From NCBI RefSeq assembly GCF_910596095.1, contig NC_056535.1:3877001-3941000 (forward strand): a stretch of DNA of 64,000 nucleotides, in the 5' to 3' direction. The notes beneath the pieces were generated by a model that worked only from the letters and a program-made list of their open reading frames with translations, made no database searches and was not told the origin of the DNA. This stretch comes from Thunnus maccoyii (taxonomy: Eukaryota > Chordata > Actinopteri > Scombriformes > Scombridae). Below, one piece after another: positions 34,523 to 46,692 of this stretch. The translations under genes and the position numbers were made by a program. The first letter of the stretch is position 1. Each line of letters starts with the position of its first letter.

Positions 34523-37500
34523 GTGAGTTATTAGGATGGCCTGCTGGTTATCTGCACTTTATCACACAGAGGTGTTTAAGATTTTGAGGTCAATGCAGGA
34601 AAAATGTTGCTGAAATTGAGAAATTGGGGCTTTTAATAAAGATTCTTCAGACCTGTAGACAAATGAGGGGCCCCCAAAGTGAAGTCTGTGTTCCACTGCA
34701 AGTGGGGTATACATCAATTGCCCTTTAAAAAAATGCATTCAGTATAAGTAAGTCTAACTATAAAGCCCCTCAGCACACCTGCAGATATTTAGATATGTCT
34801 AAAGTCAGATTATCTCCTCCAATGGAGGGTGTATGTAGAAACACCTGCAGAACTTCCATAGAAAAATGCCATATTTTAATCTCTCGCTTCCACCGCAGGG
34901 GTTTGTCGTCAGTGGTTGCGCTGGGAGCGAGCATCATATGCAATAAAATCCCCGGCTTGGCCCCCCGTCAGAGGACTATCTGTCAGAGCCGACCCGACGC
35001 GATCATAGTGATCGGAGAGGGAGTTCAGATGGGGATCAATGAGTGCCAGTTCCAGTTCAGACACGGACGATGGAACTGCTCGGCCCTGGGAGAGAGGACC
35101 GTGTTCGGGAAAGAGCTCAGAGTGGGTAAGTTGTACTTAGATTTTAATTTTAACATGTTGTACACCTGTAATAAGATTAGATCGGTAATAAGTCTGAAAA
35201 AATCTACATACTGTATTGAATCACTGGTGTGTTTAGTACAGGCATTTTTGTTGTATTCCTTCAGTATTCTATGGGGTTCTGTGATGGGCCTGTTACTGAG
35301 TTTAAAGTGATCTTATTGCATTACTCTCAGCATTGTATGTAGATTCATATTTCTATAGTAGTTCATACCTTTCTACTGACACTTGTAATATATGTAAATG
35401 TTGTTTTCAAAGGTTAATAATATACTGAAAGCTTCCTAAAGTGAGAGCTTTACTTCATCTTAGAAATTGTTGAAACATTTCAGCATGCCTTATCGTCATA
35501 GTTACAGTCCTCACAAGATTTTAACTTAAAGTTAAAAAACCTTATATTAAAAATGAAGCGTTTTATTTTTTTGATTGCTGCACTACATTACACCAGCAAC
35601 TTGATAATGGTGCACACAGCATGCTTTAAGATGTATTTAAGAGTTGTATGTTAACTTCACTGTTTACAGTATCTAAGCAAGTGAATGAAAAAACTGGACA
35701 GCAAGCTACAATGTGTCCAAAAATAGTTTTAAAAAAAGATATTCCTCTGAGGTACTCGACCTCTGACACTTTGACAAATGTCTGCGAATCTGAAGCTCAG
35801 ACTCTGTGTATCTGCTCTTGGTGGGAAAATAAGCCGCAGATTTTATCCTGTATGTGGAATAAGGCTGGAGGCGATGCTTGCTCTAGAGACAGGACTGCGG
35901 AAATAAAGGGAGAATCATATTTAAAACGCCAGTTTTCCAATGTCTTGTCCGTGAAGTTCACCCTGTCATCTCAGAGACATGCAGAAATGCACAGCTTGGG
36001 TGTCAGTTTTCACTTCAGGTGTCATGAAGGATTACAGCTCACATCTTGTTGAAGCCTTTAATTTACTTTGATTGCTGCATTGTACATGAAGGCTTTATAT
36101 TATATGATATTGCCAGAAATGTTTGTGGTGTAAGCTGCAATGAAAATGAGCACAGGCTAATCAGACTGACATGTTTGCTTTGTCAGTCTGATTAAATGTG
36201 ATGCACATAGTTGTTAACAGCTGCAATATGAATAGTTTGATGTATGAATGAGTGGGCCAGTGCCTGATAGGTCAGTATGAACACTGATATCACTCCCCAT
36301 CTTCACAATTTATTAAATGAGCTCTGATTGTGATGATTGAGACGAGACATAAAAATCTCTAGTCAAGTATGCTTGTAACATCCAGATCTCCATCTACTTT
36401 CAGCCAAACCATCATGTATGTTCATAAAATATTTTCCCCCCAGAAGCTTCAAGTTCAGACAACTACTTTCTTCTAGGTTTATAAATTTACCTCCAGGTTT
36501 TGCAGCTTTAGCAGAAGATGATTTATGTAGAATGATTTTAAAACGCTGCTTCAGTGAAGCAACTACACTTTTTATTGCATATCATCAGATTTAAACAAGA
36601 CTCAGACAGAGGTGTTTATATGCCTTTCATTAACATAAGACATTTCAGAATTTTAGAATCCAAATTTTAACCAAATGTCGACCAGAAGGCTGAATTCCAG
36701 GAGACAGCAGGTTGGCTGGAGTGGTCCAGCTGCCCTGCACAGAGTCTGTCTGAACCCATTGTTTTGTTTCAGCAGACTGGAACACTGATAACTGACAGAA
36801 TACATAAATTTGGGATTATTGTTGGCAGGGATGCAGCAATGTACAGTATTTTGGCATTAGGATCAAGTATCCTCCCCACCCACCAAGTTGGCTACTTGAA
36901 GTAACTCACTGCAGGTACTGGTGTCTTCTGTACTGGCTGTAAAGGCAAATCAGAGTGTTTGAAGTAGCAAATTATGTAATAGTTAATATGTTCAGTTTAC
37001 AAATGGGGTGCCAGAATGCTGCTTTAAATTGTCCTCCAGGTCCACGTGTTCCAGCGAGGCTCTACATTCGCCCATAAATTTCAGTGGATGAAGGAGAACA
37101 TTGACCTTAAATGTCTAAAATGTTTCTGTGGGTTTAATTGTTGAAGATGATGACTTTATTGGAGCCTTTTTGTAACTTATGGTCAATTTTGGATGGTTTC
37201 CACTTGCGCTCCGACTGGCATTATCTCCATTTTAATTAAAAAACGCAGTTGACCTGAAGCACTCAGATTTATGGGGTGGAAATCCGTCCATGTAGGGAGG
37301 CTCTGCATGCCTCTCAGATTCACCTCCACAGGGTGGATCCCAGGATGACGGCAGCTGGGACAAGGGCCAGAATGATGCCGCAACGTCTCCCACTGGATCA
37401 TCTCAAACATACATTGTTACCAATCACATCTATTCAGTATATTAACTGTTGTGAGATTTGAAGACTAGTCAGCCACCTGTAGGTTCTTTGATCATAAATC

Positions 37501-40500
37501 ATCATAAAGACAATGAAACTGCTTTTCTAGACTTAGTTTCCTGCAGTAGAGCTTTCTCCTGTTCCAAACTGCTCCATCATATTTTCTGCAAGATTCAGAG
37601 CTTTTTCCTGAAGTTTATCAGTTTTAAGAGAGCTTGATTAATGTATTCTACTTGGCTTGACCCATGTATTTTATGATTTGGTTTGAGGCAGCTATGCCAG
37701 GTATGTAAGGAGGCTTGACAGTGCCTGAAACACTGAATCCTGTTGTCGGTAATTGTGATTAAAAATGTCTTTTCTCTATCGCAGGCAGTAAGGAGGCTGC
37801 GTTCACCTATGCTATCATTGCTGCCGGCGTTGCCCATGCAGTCACTGCGGCCTGCACCCAGGGAAGCCTGAGCGGCTGCAGCTGTGACAAGGAGAAACAG
37901 GGTTTCTACAACCAGGAGGAGGGCTGGAAGTGGGGTGGCTGCTCTGCAGACATACACTACGGCCTGGGCTTCTCCAAAGTGTTTGTGGATGCACGGGAGA
38001 TTAAGCAGAATGCCAGGACTCTCATGAATCTACACAACAATGAAGTGGGACGCAAGGTATGTTTATGTAATTTTAAAGTCTATTGTTAAACTCCAGCCCA
38101 TTGCACTATTATGTCATAATCACCTGAAAATAAGTCATTTACAGTAGGTGCTCAGGGTCAGAAAAAATGGAGCACTCGGTGACAGAATCTAATGAATTCA
38201 TACATAATGATTTATACTCTACATTTAGAACCACTCACCAACTCGTTGTCTCTAACCAGTTTGACTTCTATCAAACCACCTGCTGTAAGAGTGCACTGCA
38301 CACTATATTTCTCCTTATGTGAGACTGTTAGCAGTTTAAAATCCAGTATACATAAAGAAACAAATGAACAGAGAAACATAGAAAGCGTAGCTGTTGAAGA
38401 AGTGCTTGAAAGCATTTTAATAATAAACATTCAGGTTAACTGTGTATGGAGATATGCAAGAATGAGTGGTAAAAAAATCTAGACAAATCAGGTAGTATCC
38501 AGAAATCCATGCATGCATAAATCTATAAATCTATCTATTAATCTTATGATGAAGGGTTGCAGGGCTGTTCCAGCATACACAAGGACAAGTCAGATCATTT
38601 TAAGTTGCAATAATTTGGGCATATTCATTTGCTTTGGAGGATGCTGTTGCAGAAATATGGTTTCACTGCGACTGTTTAATTAAGCACCAGTACAGAGCAA
38701 AAGTTATTTTGCTAAATTGAGGTCTAAAGCAACATTATTTAAATTTTGAAAGTAGAAATAATGTTGTGTTCTCCTTTTAAAAATGAAAAGTTAAATTTAT
38801 AAGCAATCAAACCTCTTTCCAATTCACTTTATACAGCCTTACTTGGTCTGGTATGACCAATAGCTTATGATGGTTAATGTTAGCTACTGTTAGCAATCTT
38901 TAGATAGATGATGCTGTATAACAGACGTTACTGGGTCAGTTTGCTAACTTTATGACTCTTCTCTGCTTGTGCTACTTTTGCACTATGTTTAGTATGGACC
39001 CCACTGTACTGTACCTCATCTCAACTACTAACATTATGCATCCCTTACCAACCTAAATTGACTTATATCTTCATTTTTAATGAACATCTATCAACTCACA
39101 ATTTCAGAAGTTCAACCAAGCAATCATCAACAGCCCAGTATATTTAACTGGACATATTGTAATTAAGAGGTGTATCAAGGTAAATCTGATTCTTCATCTT
39201 GATATTGATTTTAGGCTATTTAATTTTAGTTGACAAAACAATCTCAACTCATTGTCCACTTGCATGCTTGTTCTGGAGCTTTTGACCATACACACAGTCC
39301 TCATCAGCTGATTGAGTTTGCTCATAGAACTGTAGATGTTCAAACTTTCCATGATTCTGGCTACCTCTAGGACTAAAGCTAAAAAACTAAATGTTCTAAA
39401 TGACCTGTCAAGCTCAACTGAATAATTCTAGTTAAATTGAGGTAATGCTATATATATTCTTTTTTAACTCTGGGGCATTTATCGTTTTTGCATATGAGAC
39501 AGCTTTAAATACACTGACAATGACACAGTGAGAGAGTACTGTACATCACCTGGGCAAGTGAGAGTTAATTAAAGCATGAGTTGAAGTACAGTGACATCAG
39601 GAGCCAGTGAGGACAAAGTGTGGTCAAGGCAAGATCCTACAGTCATTTAGAGAACACAAACAATGTAGAGTCGAGAGCTAACAGTGTCTGACAAGATGCA
39701 CAGTGAGGTGAACCATGACCATCTGGGAGTGCATTAGCCAGACTCTGATGTTGTTTACCCATGGCAAGATGTAGGGAACCAAATGACAGATCAATAGAAA
39801 GTACAGGACTAGTCACAAAATGGCCCCACAAGAAAGCATTCTGTTGGAAAAGCAACTGATAGATCAGTGAAAGTCCGAGGTAATCTTACTACACTAATCC
39901 TTGATAACACTAAGTGTAATGATTTGCTGGCTGAAAGTAAAAGAGTCAGATTTTAAATGTTAATGTACACATATCTGCAGTTCATGTGTCCTGAATATTA
40001 AATTATGTAGACGTTGTTAAATAGCACAGCTTCTTATATCATTCCATGAATTGTCATGTATATGGTGATGACTTTTAATCTAGCGCCATCAAGTCGAAAT
40101 TGTAACTTGTCAAATACCTTGGTTTATATCTGCAAAACTAATGGCATTCCCATCAGTTAGTACTAATTAGTACATGTTAGCATGCTTACTGGCTCAATTA
40201 AGATTAGAAATATTATACGTGCTGTAACCGAGCGCCCTGGGTTCACCTAACTGTGTAAACTTAATAAGATGTTATAGCACGTCCAGCAGCAAACACTTCC
40301 TTCCTTTTTGTTTGCATTCAACAACAAATGCTCAAAAGCGGAAGTCCACCAATCATTTAATTGTCCAACCCCCCAGCCTGAGGCTGATCCCTGGTGAAGC
40401 CTCTAAGGCAGGAGGATGTGAAGGAAGGAGGAATGGCAAGAACAGTCTGTGCAGGCAGTGGCAGAGTGGGTGCTGGTTTAGAGCGTCAGCGTTTTTATGG

Positions 40501-43500
40501 TGGAAGCCATACTTATGAACCATGACCCATTCAAATGGGTCCAGCTCCAAAATCCACCTACTGCTCTGTCCAGTGGGGTCATTATGAATAGACATGTGCC
40601 TGAAGTCCAGCAAAGGGCGATGGTCTGTTATGATGGAGAATGTAGATAGTCCAACATAGTGTTTGAATTTGCGCACAGCCCACATTACAGCCCATAGCTC
40701 TCATTCTACGACAGAGGCTATGACCTCTTCTAGTCCCTCCCCATCCTGTGCCAACACCACCTCAACCGAGTCCTTAGAAGCAAGTGTAGATCATGAAAGG
40801 GAGTGTAAAGTTTGGCAACATAACCACCGGAGAGGAGATGAGCACCTTGAGGTAAGTGAAAGCTGCCTCACACTCAGCCGTCCACTCAGAGGGCACCTTT
40901 TTCCATACCAAATTATTCAGCGGCCAGAGAATTTGTTAGACCCATAGGCATGGCTCGCCACTGGTACAAGCTCCTTCCTGTCGTAAAGGCCGTTTTCTCT
41001 CGGTCCTCCTTGGCCACTTCCACCTGCCAGTAGCCATTTGAAAAGTCAAGTGTGCTGAACCAGGATGAGCCAGCCAGGGCATCAAGGCCCCAGCCAGGGT
41101 ATCACCCCCTCCCATGAGTCATCCACTTATTGGTGGTGTAAATCCTTGATTGTCACGGGGTCGAGACCAAGACAGTCAATGCAGAATCTCCACTTCCCCC
41201 TTTCTTTCTAACTGACACCACCAGGGATGCCCAGGGCCCATACCTCTTCTCCACAATCCCATCAGTCAGCAGACCAGCCACCTGATGTTCAATCTCAGCT
41301 TGTTTCTCAGGAGATGCATGGTTTGCCCATGGCCTGGTAGGGGGATGGTCACCAGTCCTAATCTGGTGCTTAACTAGTTTGTGCCTGCCTGTATTTCTGT
41401 CCGACAGGTTGAAAACACTAGTAAACCTCTGCAGCAGTTCTGACAACTCTGCCTTCTGCTGAACTATGATAGGTAAGCCGTCCATAATGACAGGAACTGC
41501 AGCAGCTGGCGGTGTGGTTACATCCACACCAGTGGGACAGGGGGGTGCTATAATGTCAGTTCCTCCAACTGGGTAAAATTCACCCAGGAGCAACCCCCTT
41601 TTGAGCTCAACTACCTCCCCTGTGGGATTGAGGATGCGATCTAATGTGACACCGTTTTTCACACTATTAATGTATGAGCAACCACCAGTTCCCTTGTCTC
41701 CAGAATGGTAGGTTCCAGATAGGCCTCAGAGTCTGTGGCAGGCAAGCCAGCACCACCAGGCGAAAAAACATTCACTGGCACAAGGGCCTCACTCAGAGGG
41801 GGAATGGTCATGACATCAGCAAGGGACACATTACAGCATTCAGGAACCAACTCACCACCCCGAAGCAGGAGCAAAGTAATGTCTGATAACTGTAACACGT
41901 CTAGCCCTAAGTCCAGCAGTGCATGGCCGAGCAGAACACTCTGGGTGGATTCCCTCAGCACATGGAAAGTGTGCTGCCAGCAGGTGGGGCCTACGCCAGG
42001 GTAACCGGTGCCCAACGTATCCAACATTTTTCCATTTACTGCACGGAACTCAATAAAGTTCTTTCTCAGGGGCCAGTTCAGCAGGGTGGGGACTGACATT
42101 GTCCTGCTGCGGTGATAGGAAATGCACACTGTGCTTCCTTGGCTCCTCACATTGGGCATGCCAGCCTGGAATGGGGTCCTACCTCCTGGCAGCTTAGAGG
42201 TGGGGGATATCCCTGGGTCTGGGCGATGGCCTTGTAACAGGTGGCCCCACCGAGGTGGAAACTGCCCATGATCAGGAGAGCAACCATGGTGTACATCACA
42301 GGAACCCCTTCACTGGCATCCCATCTTACGACAGTTGTAGCTACAGCACCCTCCAGAGGGCAAGTGGAATCCTCGCTCCCCCCATCAGTGTTCCAGGTCC
42401 TCAGTCTCTGGTTTTCACCATACATCTTTTTGCAGAGATGGATTCTCACCCAGTTAGGCGCCTGCACATGTACTCACACAGCCTCTCTGCAAAGCTACCC
42501 TGGCATTCTCACATCACTCCACCACGGTCAAAGCCTCCTCCAGGTCACACCCTGTGTGGCACCTTGCTCCAGACACTTGGCCTTTAATGTCAGGTCCAGG
42601 CCGACAAGAAAGTGCTGAAACTTCTCCTCCTTCTGCGCAATGTCCCCGTAGTCTGGGTGTGCCTCCACAACCAGCCGGCTCACGTCAGTGGCATACACCT
42701 CCAAGCTCTCACCAGGAGCGCACATGTGAGGAAGGCTGGCCCTGAAGTGGTCCATAAACTGTCTCTGTCTAAACACCACTCCAACTCTCTCTTTAACAGC
42801 AGCATAATCTGATTTGACTGCAACAGGACGGCTGTCCCATAGCAGATAAGCAGAATTGCTGAGGCGAGTAGGAAGAATCTTCACCAGCTCACTACTACAG
42901 TCGCTGCCACCTCCCATAATTGCACTGATGACCACCTCTAAATGCCTCCTCCAACTGCCTCACCCAGCTGAGGAAACTCTTGCTCCCATCACCAGTGAAG
43001 GAGGCAGGCAAGTCAACCTTGATGTCCCTGCCGGGCGACATTTGTCGAACCTCCCTGTGTCAGGTTTGAAAGGGTTCTCGTCTCCACAACACATGTAACG
43101 TAGTTGTGCACAGTCTTTGAAGCTCCGCACAGGTTTAGCTAGCTAGCTATAGTGGGAAAGCTAAACCAACAGCGCGGATAATAGCTCGACACCTACAAAG
43201 AAAAGAACTGACAGAGGCCCGTGGAAGAACATCGATGCCACCAATGTAACCGAGCATACTGGGTTCGTCTAACTGTGTAAACTTAATGAGAAAACAATAA
43301 ACAGGACGTTTGCCGTTATCAAACCAACCATATCCTGCCTTACGGCAACTCAGAGGGACACAGTACCTCGCATACAGAAGCACATAGTAAAACATAGAAC
43401 AGTCTATTACACCACTTGCTAAACATCAGCATGTTGCATTATCAATGTGAATATGTCAGCATACTGATGGTAGCATTTAGCTAAAAACACTGTTGTGCTG

Positions 43501-46500
43501 TTGTACTGTGTCACAGAGTTGCTAGCATGGCTGTAGACTCTTGTGCAGTGTTCCAATTCCAAACTAAATACTACTTGTATACAGTTTTTTACTATCTACT
43601 TCATAGTATGCATTTTTTGCAGTAGATAAATCAACATATATTACATTGTTGTGTAATAGCAAAAATTATGAAATCCATACACTGTGTAAAGGCAGTCAAA
43701 CTGTGGCTTCAAAATGCCACCACCAACTAAACCTAAAACAAATTAATTATCGTTGGTTTTCTGAAGATGTTCCTGGAGCTGTTTCATCATCATCCACAAC
43801 CACTTACTTTTCACTTTTAGATTGACAGTTTCCTTCGTGCATGGCATTGTGGGAGAGCAGTGTCCATCAACAGCACACCCAAAAACCAAGAGCTTTTTAG
43901 TATGCATACCAACTTTCCAAGTTTAATTTTCACACAGTGTGTGTGTTTTTTTTTGTTTTGGACTGTTGGCCAGATAAAGCAAGCAAACTTAAGATGTTGT
44001 CTTGGCTTCTGGGAAATTGTGATGTGCATTTTCAGTATTTTCTGACATTTTATAGACTAAACAATCAATCGTAACCTTTAACAGATGTACATGTACATAA
44101 TGATGTGGAAACCCTCGTTTCCTTGTAGTAATTATAGAACTACCAGTTCTTGCAGTACCTATCATTATGCTAGATATGTTAGATGTCTCAGGTTTGACAG
44201 CCTGAAAAATATCTTCTGTAATTTCTCAATGTGCACTTCTTTTTATTAGATGAATATATGTGTAAAAATTGAGAAGCTGGGAAGTTACTCTGCTCAGACA
44301 GATGTCATGTAAGTGTCATAGCGTCAGGTCGTGTGTGGTTCTTTCATCTCTCTGGACTAGGCTTTGGGGGGAGGAGGCTTCATATTTGAGGTCTGGCATC
44401 AGTCACAATGTGATACAGTGTGTGAATCTCTTAATATGCACTTACTAAAGCAATACCTCTGTAATTATTGTAGTAAGGCTTTCATGTTTAATTGGAGATG
44501 ATGTCAGTGTGTGTTTTGAGTGCCAACCTTCAAATTTCTTGAGAAGAATAAACAATAGTATAAAAGGTGCCACGGGAGGCTTAGAGGGGGTTCTGTTAGA
44601 CAAACAATGGCAGCGTCGTTGGCATTTCACTTGACTGAACTCCATGAATTAAATGTTTGTCAGGTCTTGGGGGCATGACCACACTAAGCTGTATGCATCC
44701 AAGGCTTCTGACAATTACCCCACGAGACTCCAGAAAGTCTGAGGCCATATCAGAGTGGAATAATTAAAAAGCTGGGTGAGGCTTCTCTAATGCCAGCAAG
44801 GGTTCCCACTCAGTGAGGAAGAAGGAGGGTTAGCTGATGTCATTCAGCCCAAGGCATGGAGAGAATACCCAGGCTGCTTTGCCAAACTCACCGAAAAGTT
44901 CCACTCTAACCCTGAAAAGGCCTTTCACTGCTGCCAGTCAGTTCACTATAAATGCCTGGATCTGGTGACTCTTTAGTCACTGCATGCGCTTAAATTAATC
45001 CAGCTTCTATCTGAATTCATCAACGTAACAGATTGATTTTATTCTAACCACAGATGTAGGGTGGTTTCGAGTTCACAGTGCTTGGTCTCTATTTTTGTTG
45101 TTAATCCAGTTTGTCAAGATGATCCATGAAACAAAAAAACATCATTCTGTAGAGGCAATATTTAGGCATCACTATCAGTTTTTTTAATCTATTTTTTGGG
45201 GCATGTTGCCTTTAATTTAATAGTAGGGACATGTTGTCCACGTGGTATGCATCCAAACCCACTTTTATAAATAGGATTTAAAAAAAATCTTTTTTAAAAA
45301 TGCTTTTTAAATAAATTGTTAATAAAGGGTCTGCTCATGAAATCACACCTTTCAGTTACTACAGTATAAGCGTTTTCTGAGTGATGCTAATTACAACATG
45401 ACCTTGTTCACTGTAAACTACAGCGATCAGTCTTTTTGCAGCAGGAATATTTATAATATTTATTGTGGTTTCACTGCACCCTGTGAAAAATGTAATCTAT
45501 TTATATGAACAATCTGCCCTTTTTCTAAACAAACTTCATGATCTGCCTATTCAGAATATTTGTTACGTCTTCTATGGATGCTGTTGCAGTGAGTCTTGCG
45601 CTCCTTGTTGCTACTAACATTTGTAGTGCAGGAATTAAAAGGTATTTCATTTAATTTATGAAACACAAATGTAAGGCACCTCCCAAAACTTGTGTGAAAC
45701 GAGTGTATGAAGTTAGAGATGGTCCACATTTTTGTGGGAGTGTGTTTTGAGGCTCATGCTGTCTTGTAAAAGAATGGCACATACAGAGCTACTAGCCACA
45801 GGGTGACATACTGTAGCAGCTCTGAGATCTCTGGAATGCTTACATTCATTTGGAATGCTAGAAAACGTTTGTCTCAACCTGTTGAACTATTCATGCAATA
45901 TGTTAGACTGAGTATTTCTGTGAACTCATCTTTTTTTAGCTGCTCATTATAAGAAGACAGCAACAAACAAACTGTTGGGAATTGTGTGCAATGTTAGAAC
46001 TTCTTAGCTTTTAGTTTTTAACAGTGAAATTAAGTGAATGAATGAAGTTATGAAGGTGTTAACAGTGAATGAAGGTGTGATAGACATTTGATCTAAAAGA
46101 AATTAAATGAATGAATCTGATTGGATTTCAGGTGAGCAGTTGTAGCTCTATACACCTTTCAGTTTAAAACTTTGAAACCTTGTTCTATCTTAACTTTTCC
46201 TCCATGTTGCAGGTCCTGGAAAAAGGCATGCACCTGGAGTGCAAGTGTCATGGCGTGTCGGGATCCTGCACCACTAAGACCTGCTGGACAACGCTGCCCA
46301 AGTTTCGCCAGCTGGGATACATCCTCAAGGACAAGTACAACCATGCCGTGCACGTGGAGCCGGTGCGAGCCAGCCGCAACAAGCGCCCAACCTTCCTGAA
46401 GATCAAGAAACCCCACTCCTACCGCAAGCCCATGGACACAGAGCTGGTCTACATCGAGAGATCGCCTAACTACTGCGAGGCCGACGCTCTGACCGGAAGC

Positions 46501-46692
46501 ATGGGAACGCAGGGCCGCTTGTGCAACAAAACAGCTCAGCAACCCAACAGCTGTGATCTGATGTGCTGCGGTCGAGGATATAACACACACCAGTACTCGC
46601 GCGTTTGGCAGTGCAACTGCAAGTTCCTGTGGTGCTGCTACGTCAAATGCAACACCTGCAGTGAGAGGACAGAGGTGTATACCTGTAAATAG
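34452..46692 (+). CDS. wnt7a: wnt7a, secreted Wnt ligand
   Basis: Four exons (34452-34522, 34899-35125, 37785-38056, 46213-46692) join in phase to 350 codons, 349 residues, the same length as human WNT7A. An N-terminal hydrophobic signal ([17 protein letters not shown]) is followed by the Wnt domain. Visible key residues: Ser206 in CHGVSGSC, the palmitoleate site; N-glycosylation sites Asn83 (NCS) and Asn295 (NKT); and the C-terminal Cys-rich thumb ending [29 protein letters not shown] and [17 protein letters not shown] are WNT7A-type rather than WNT7B-type. Wnt7 ligands signal through Frizzled/LRP and, with RECK and GPR124, guide brain vessels; they also act in limb and neural development. 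The teleost aa or ab duplicate is not resolved. Confidence 0.96.
34523..37784. other. wnt7a introns 1 and 2
   Basis: Non-coding stretches either side of exon 2. The 134-codon frame at 35648-36052 has no recognisable domain. No bounded repeat was identified. Confidence 0.5.
34899..35125 (+). CDS. wnt7a: wnt7a coding exon 2
   Basis: After ACCGCAG it encodes [20 protein letters not shown], the [13 protein letters not shown] segment, [20 protein letters not shown] and FGKELRV. It includes glycosylation site Asn83. Confidence 0.96.
37785..38056 (+). CDS. wnt7a: wnt7a coding exon 3
   Basis: After ATCGCAG it encodes [40 protein letters not shown] and [18 protein letters not shown], ending GRK in phase 0 before GTATGT. 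Confidence 0.96.
40110..40222 (+). repeat. Left half of dispersed repeat split by Gypsy element
   Basis: Contains ATATCTGCAAAACTAATGGC, AATTAGTACATGTTAGCATG and ATTATACGTGC. Its continuation (TTGCTAAACATCAGCATGTT) appears at 43416 after the retroelement. Together they match the family seen at 13596-13745. Confidence 0.65.
40353..40830 (-). pseudogene. RNase H fragment of the Gypsy element
   Basis: The frame 40353-40685 has [20 protein letters not shown] and the continuation to [12 protein letters not shown], a classic Gypsy RNase H end. Upstream in other frames are [18 protein letters not shown] and IYTCF, broken by stops. Confidence 0.8.
40920..41662 (-). pseudogene. N-terminal reverse transcriptase fragment
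   Basis: Contains [36 protein letters not shown] and VRKKGG. After frame changes it shows [19 protein letters not shown]-like and [13 protein letters not shown], motifs of the Ty3/Gypsy fingers and palm start. The sequence breaks off after MPMGLTNS, before YxDD. Confidence 0.75.
41659..42467 (-). pseudogene. Protease-region fragment of the Gypsy element
   Basis: Two overlapping frames. The second has [15 protein letters not shown] and [18 protein letters not shown], resembling the end of a retropepsin-like domain. The active-site DSG/DTG triplet cannot be identified with confidence; [14 protein letters not shown] in the first frame may be its altered position. Confidence 0.5.
42528..42935 (-). 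pseudogene. Gag-like fragment of the Gypsy element
   Basis: A 135-codon frame containing [18 protein letters not shown] and [11 protein letters not shown], resembling capsid-region Gag of fish Gypsy elements. No clear zinc knuckle follows. The frame closes with a stop after TWRRL. Confidence 0.65.
43245..43411 (-). repeat. Upstream LTR of the Gypsy element
   Basis: 167 bp bounded by TGTAA and TTACA. It is followed on the minus strand by the primer-binding-like site. A shortened partner is at 40223-40272. Confidence 0.75.
43412..43540 (+). repeat. Right half of dispersed repeat split by Gypsy element
   Basis: Contains TTGCTAAACATCAGCATGTT, GGTAGCATTTAGCTAAAAAC and GTTGCTAGCATGGCTGTAGA, matching 13596-13745. 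It continues the half at 40110-40222. Confidence 0.7.
43955..44075 (+). repeat. Dispersed repeat fragment, same family as 29632-29972
   Basis: Shows TTTTGGACTGTTGGCCAGAT, GCTTCTGGGAAATTGTGATG and TTTCTGACATTTTATAGACT. It resembles the right half of a fish hAT-like repeat of which 29632-29972 and 13440-13595 keep other portions. Confidence 0.5.
44080..46212. other. wnt7a intron 3, right part
   Basis: No gene or bounded element seen. The acceptor for exon 4 is preceded by a pyrimidine-rich stretch, TTAACTTTTCCTCCATGTTG. Confidence 0.5.
46213..46692 (+). CDS. wnt7a: wnt7a coding exon 4, stop
   Basis: After TTGCAG it encodes [19 protein letters not shown], the Wnt7 linker region, and the C-terminal domain with [20 protein letters not shown], ending at TAG 46690-46692. 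Confidence 0.97.
   Translation, partial: VLEKGMHLECKCHGVSGSCTTKTCWTTLPKFRQLGYILKDKYNHAVHVEPVRASRNKRPTFLKIKKPHSYRKPMDTELVYIERSPNYCEADALTGSMGTQGRLCNKTAQQPNSCDLMCCGRGYNTHQYSRVWQCNCKFLWCCYVKCNTCSERTEVYTCK

Larger units (their letters stand above)
40223..43411 (-). mobile_element. Decayed, deleted Ty3/Gypsy LTR retrotransposon
   Basis: On the minus strand, in wnt7a intron 3. The upstream LTR (43245-43411, 167 bp, TGTAA...TTACA) is followed after one base by a primer-binding-like TGGTGGCATCGATG (43242-43229). Next come gag-like (42935-42528), protease-region (about 42467-41659), partial reverse transcriptase (about 41662-40920) and RNase H (about 40830-40353) segments. A truncated second LTR lies at about 40223-40272, sharing TGTAACCGAGC, CTGGGTTC and CTAACTGTGTAAACTTAAT. 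The central RT part with the YxDD motif and the whole integrase are missing, and frames carry stops, so it is inactive. Flanks ACGTGC/ACTTGC may be an imperfect target duplication. Confidence 0.88.

Noticed and set aside
35648-36052. 134-codon frame in wnt7a intron 2
   Set aside because: Intronic, no domain or splice continuation seen; skipping it leaves a perfect Wnt7a protein.
37595-37957. 120-codon minus-strand frame over wnt7a exon 3
   Set aside because: Shadow of the Wnt exon, without splice or domain support.
42241-42618. 125-codon plus-strand frame
   Set aside because: Antisense to the Gypsy protease/gag region, which has family motifs on the minus strand.
46159-46590. 143-codon minus-strand frame over wnt7a exon 4
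   Set aside because: Exactly antisense to a highly conserved Wnt exon; composition follows the real gene on the other strand, with no domain of its own.
34452-46692. Assignment of the Wnt gene to wnt7b because of its let-7 neighbour
   Set aside because: Diagnostic segments ([35 protein letters not shown]) match WNT7A rather than WNT7B.
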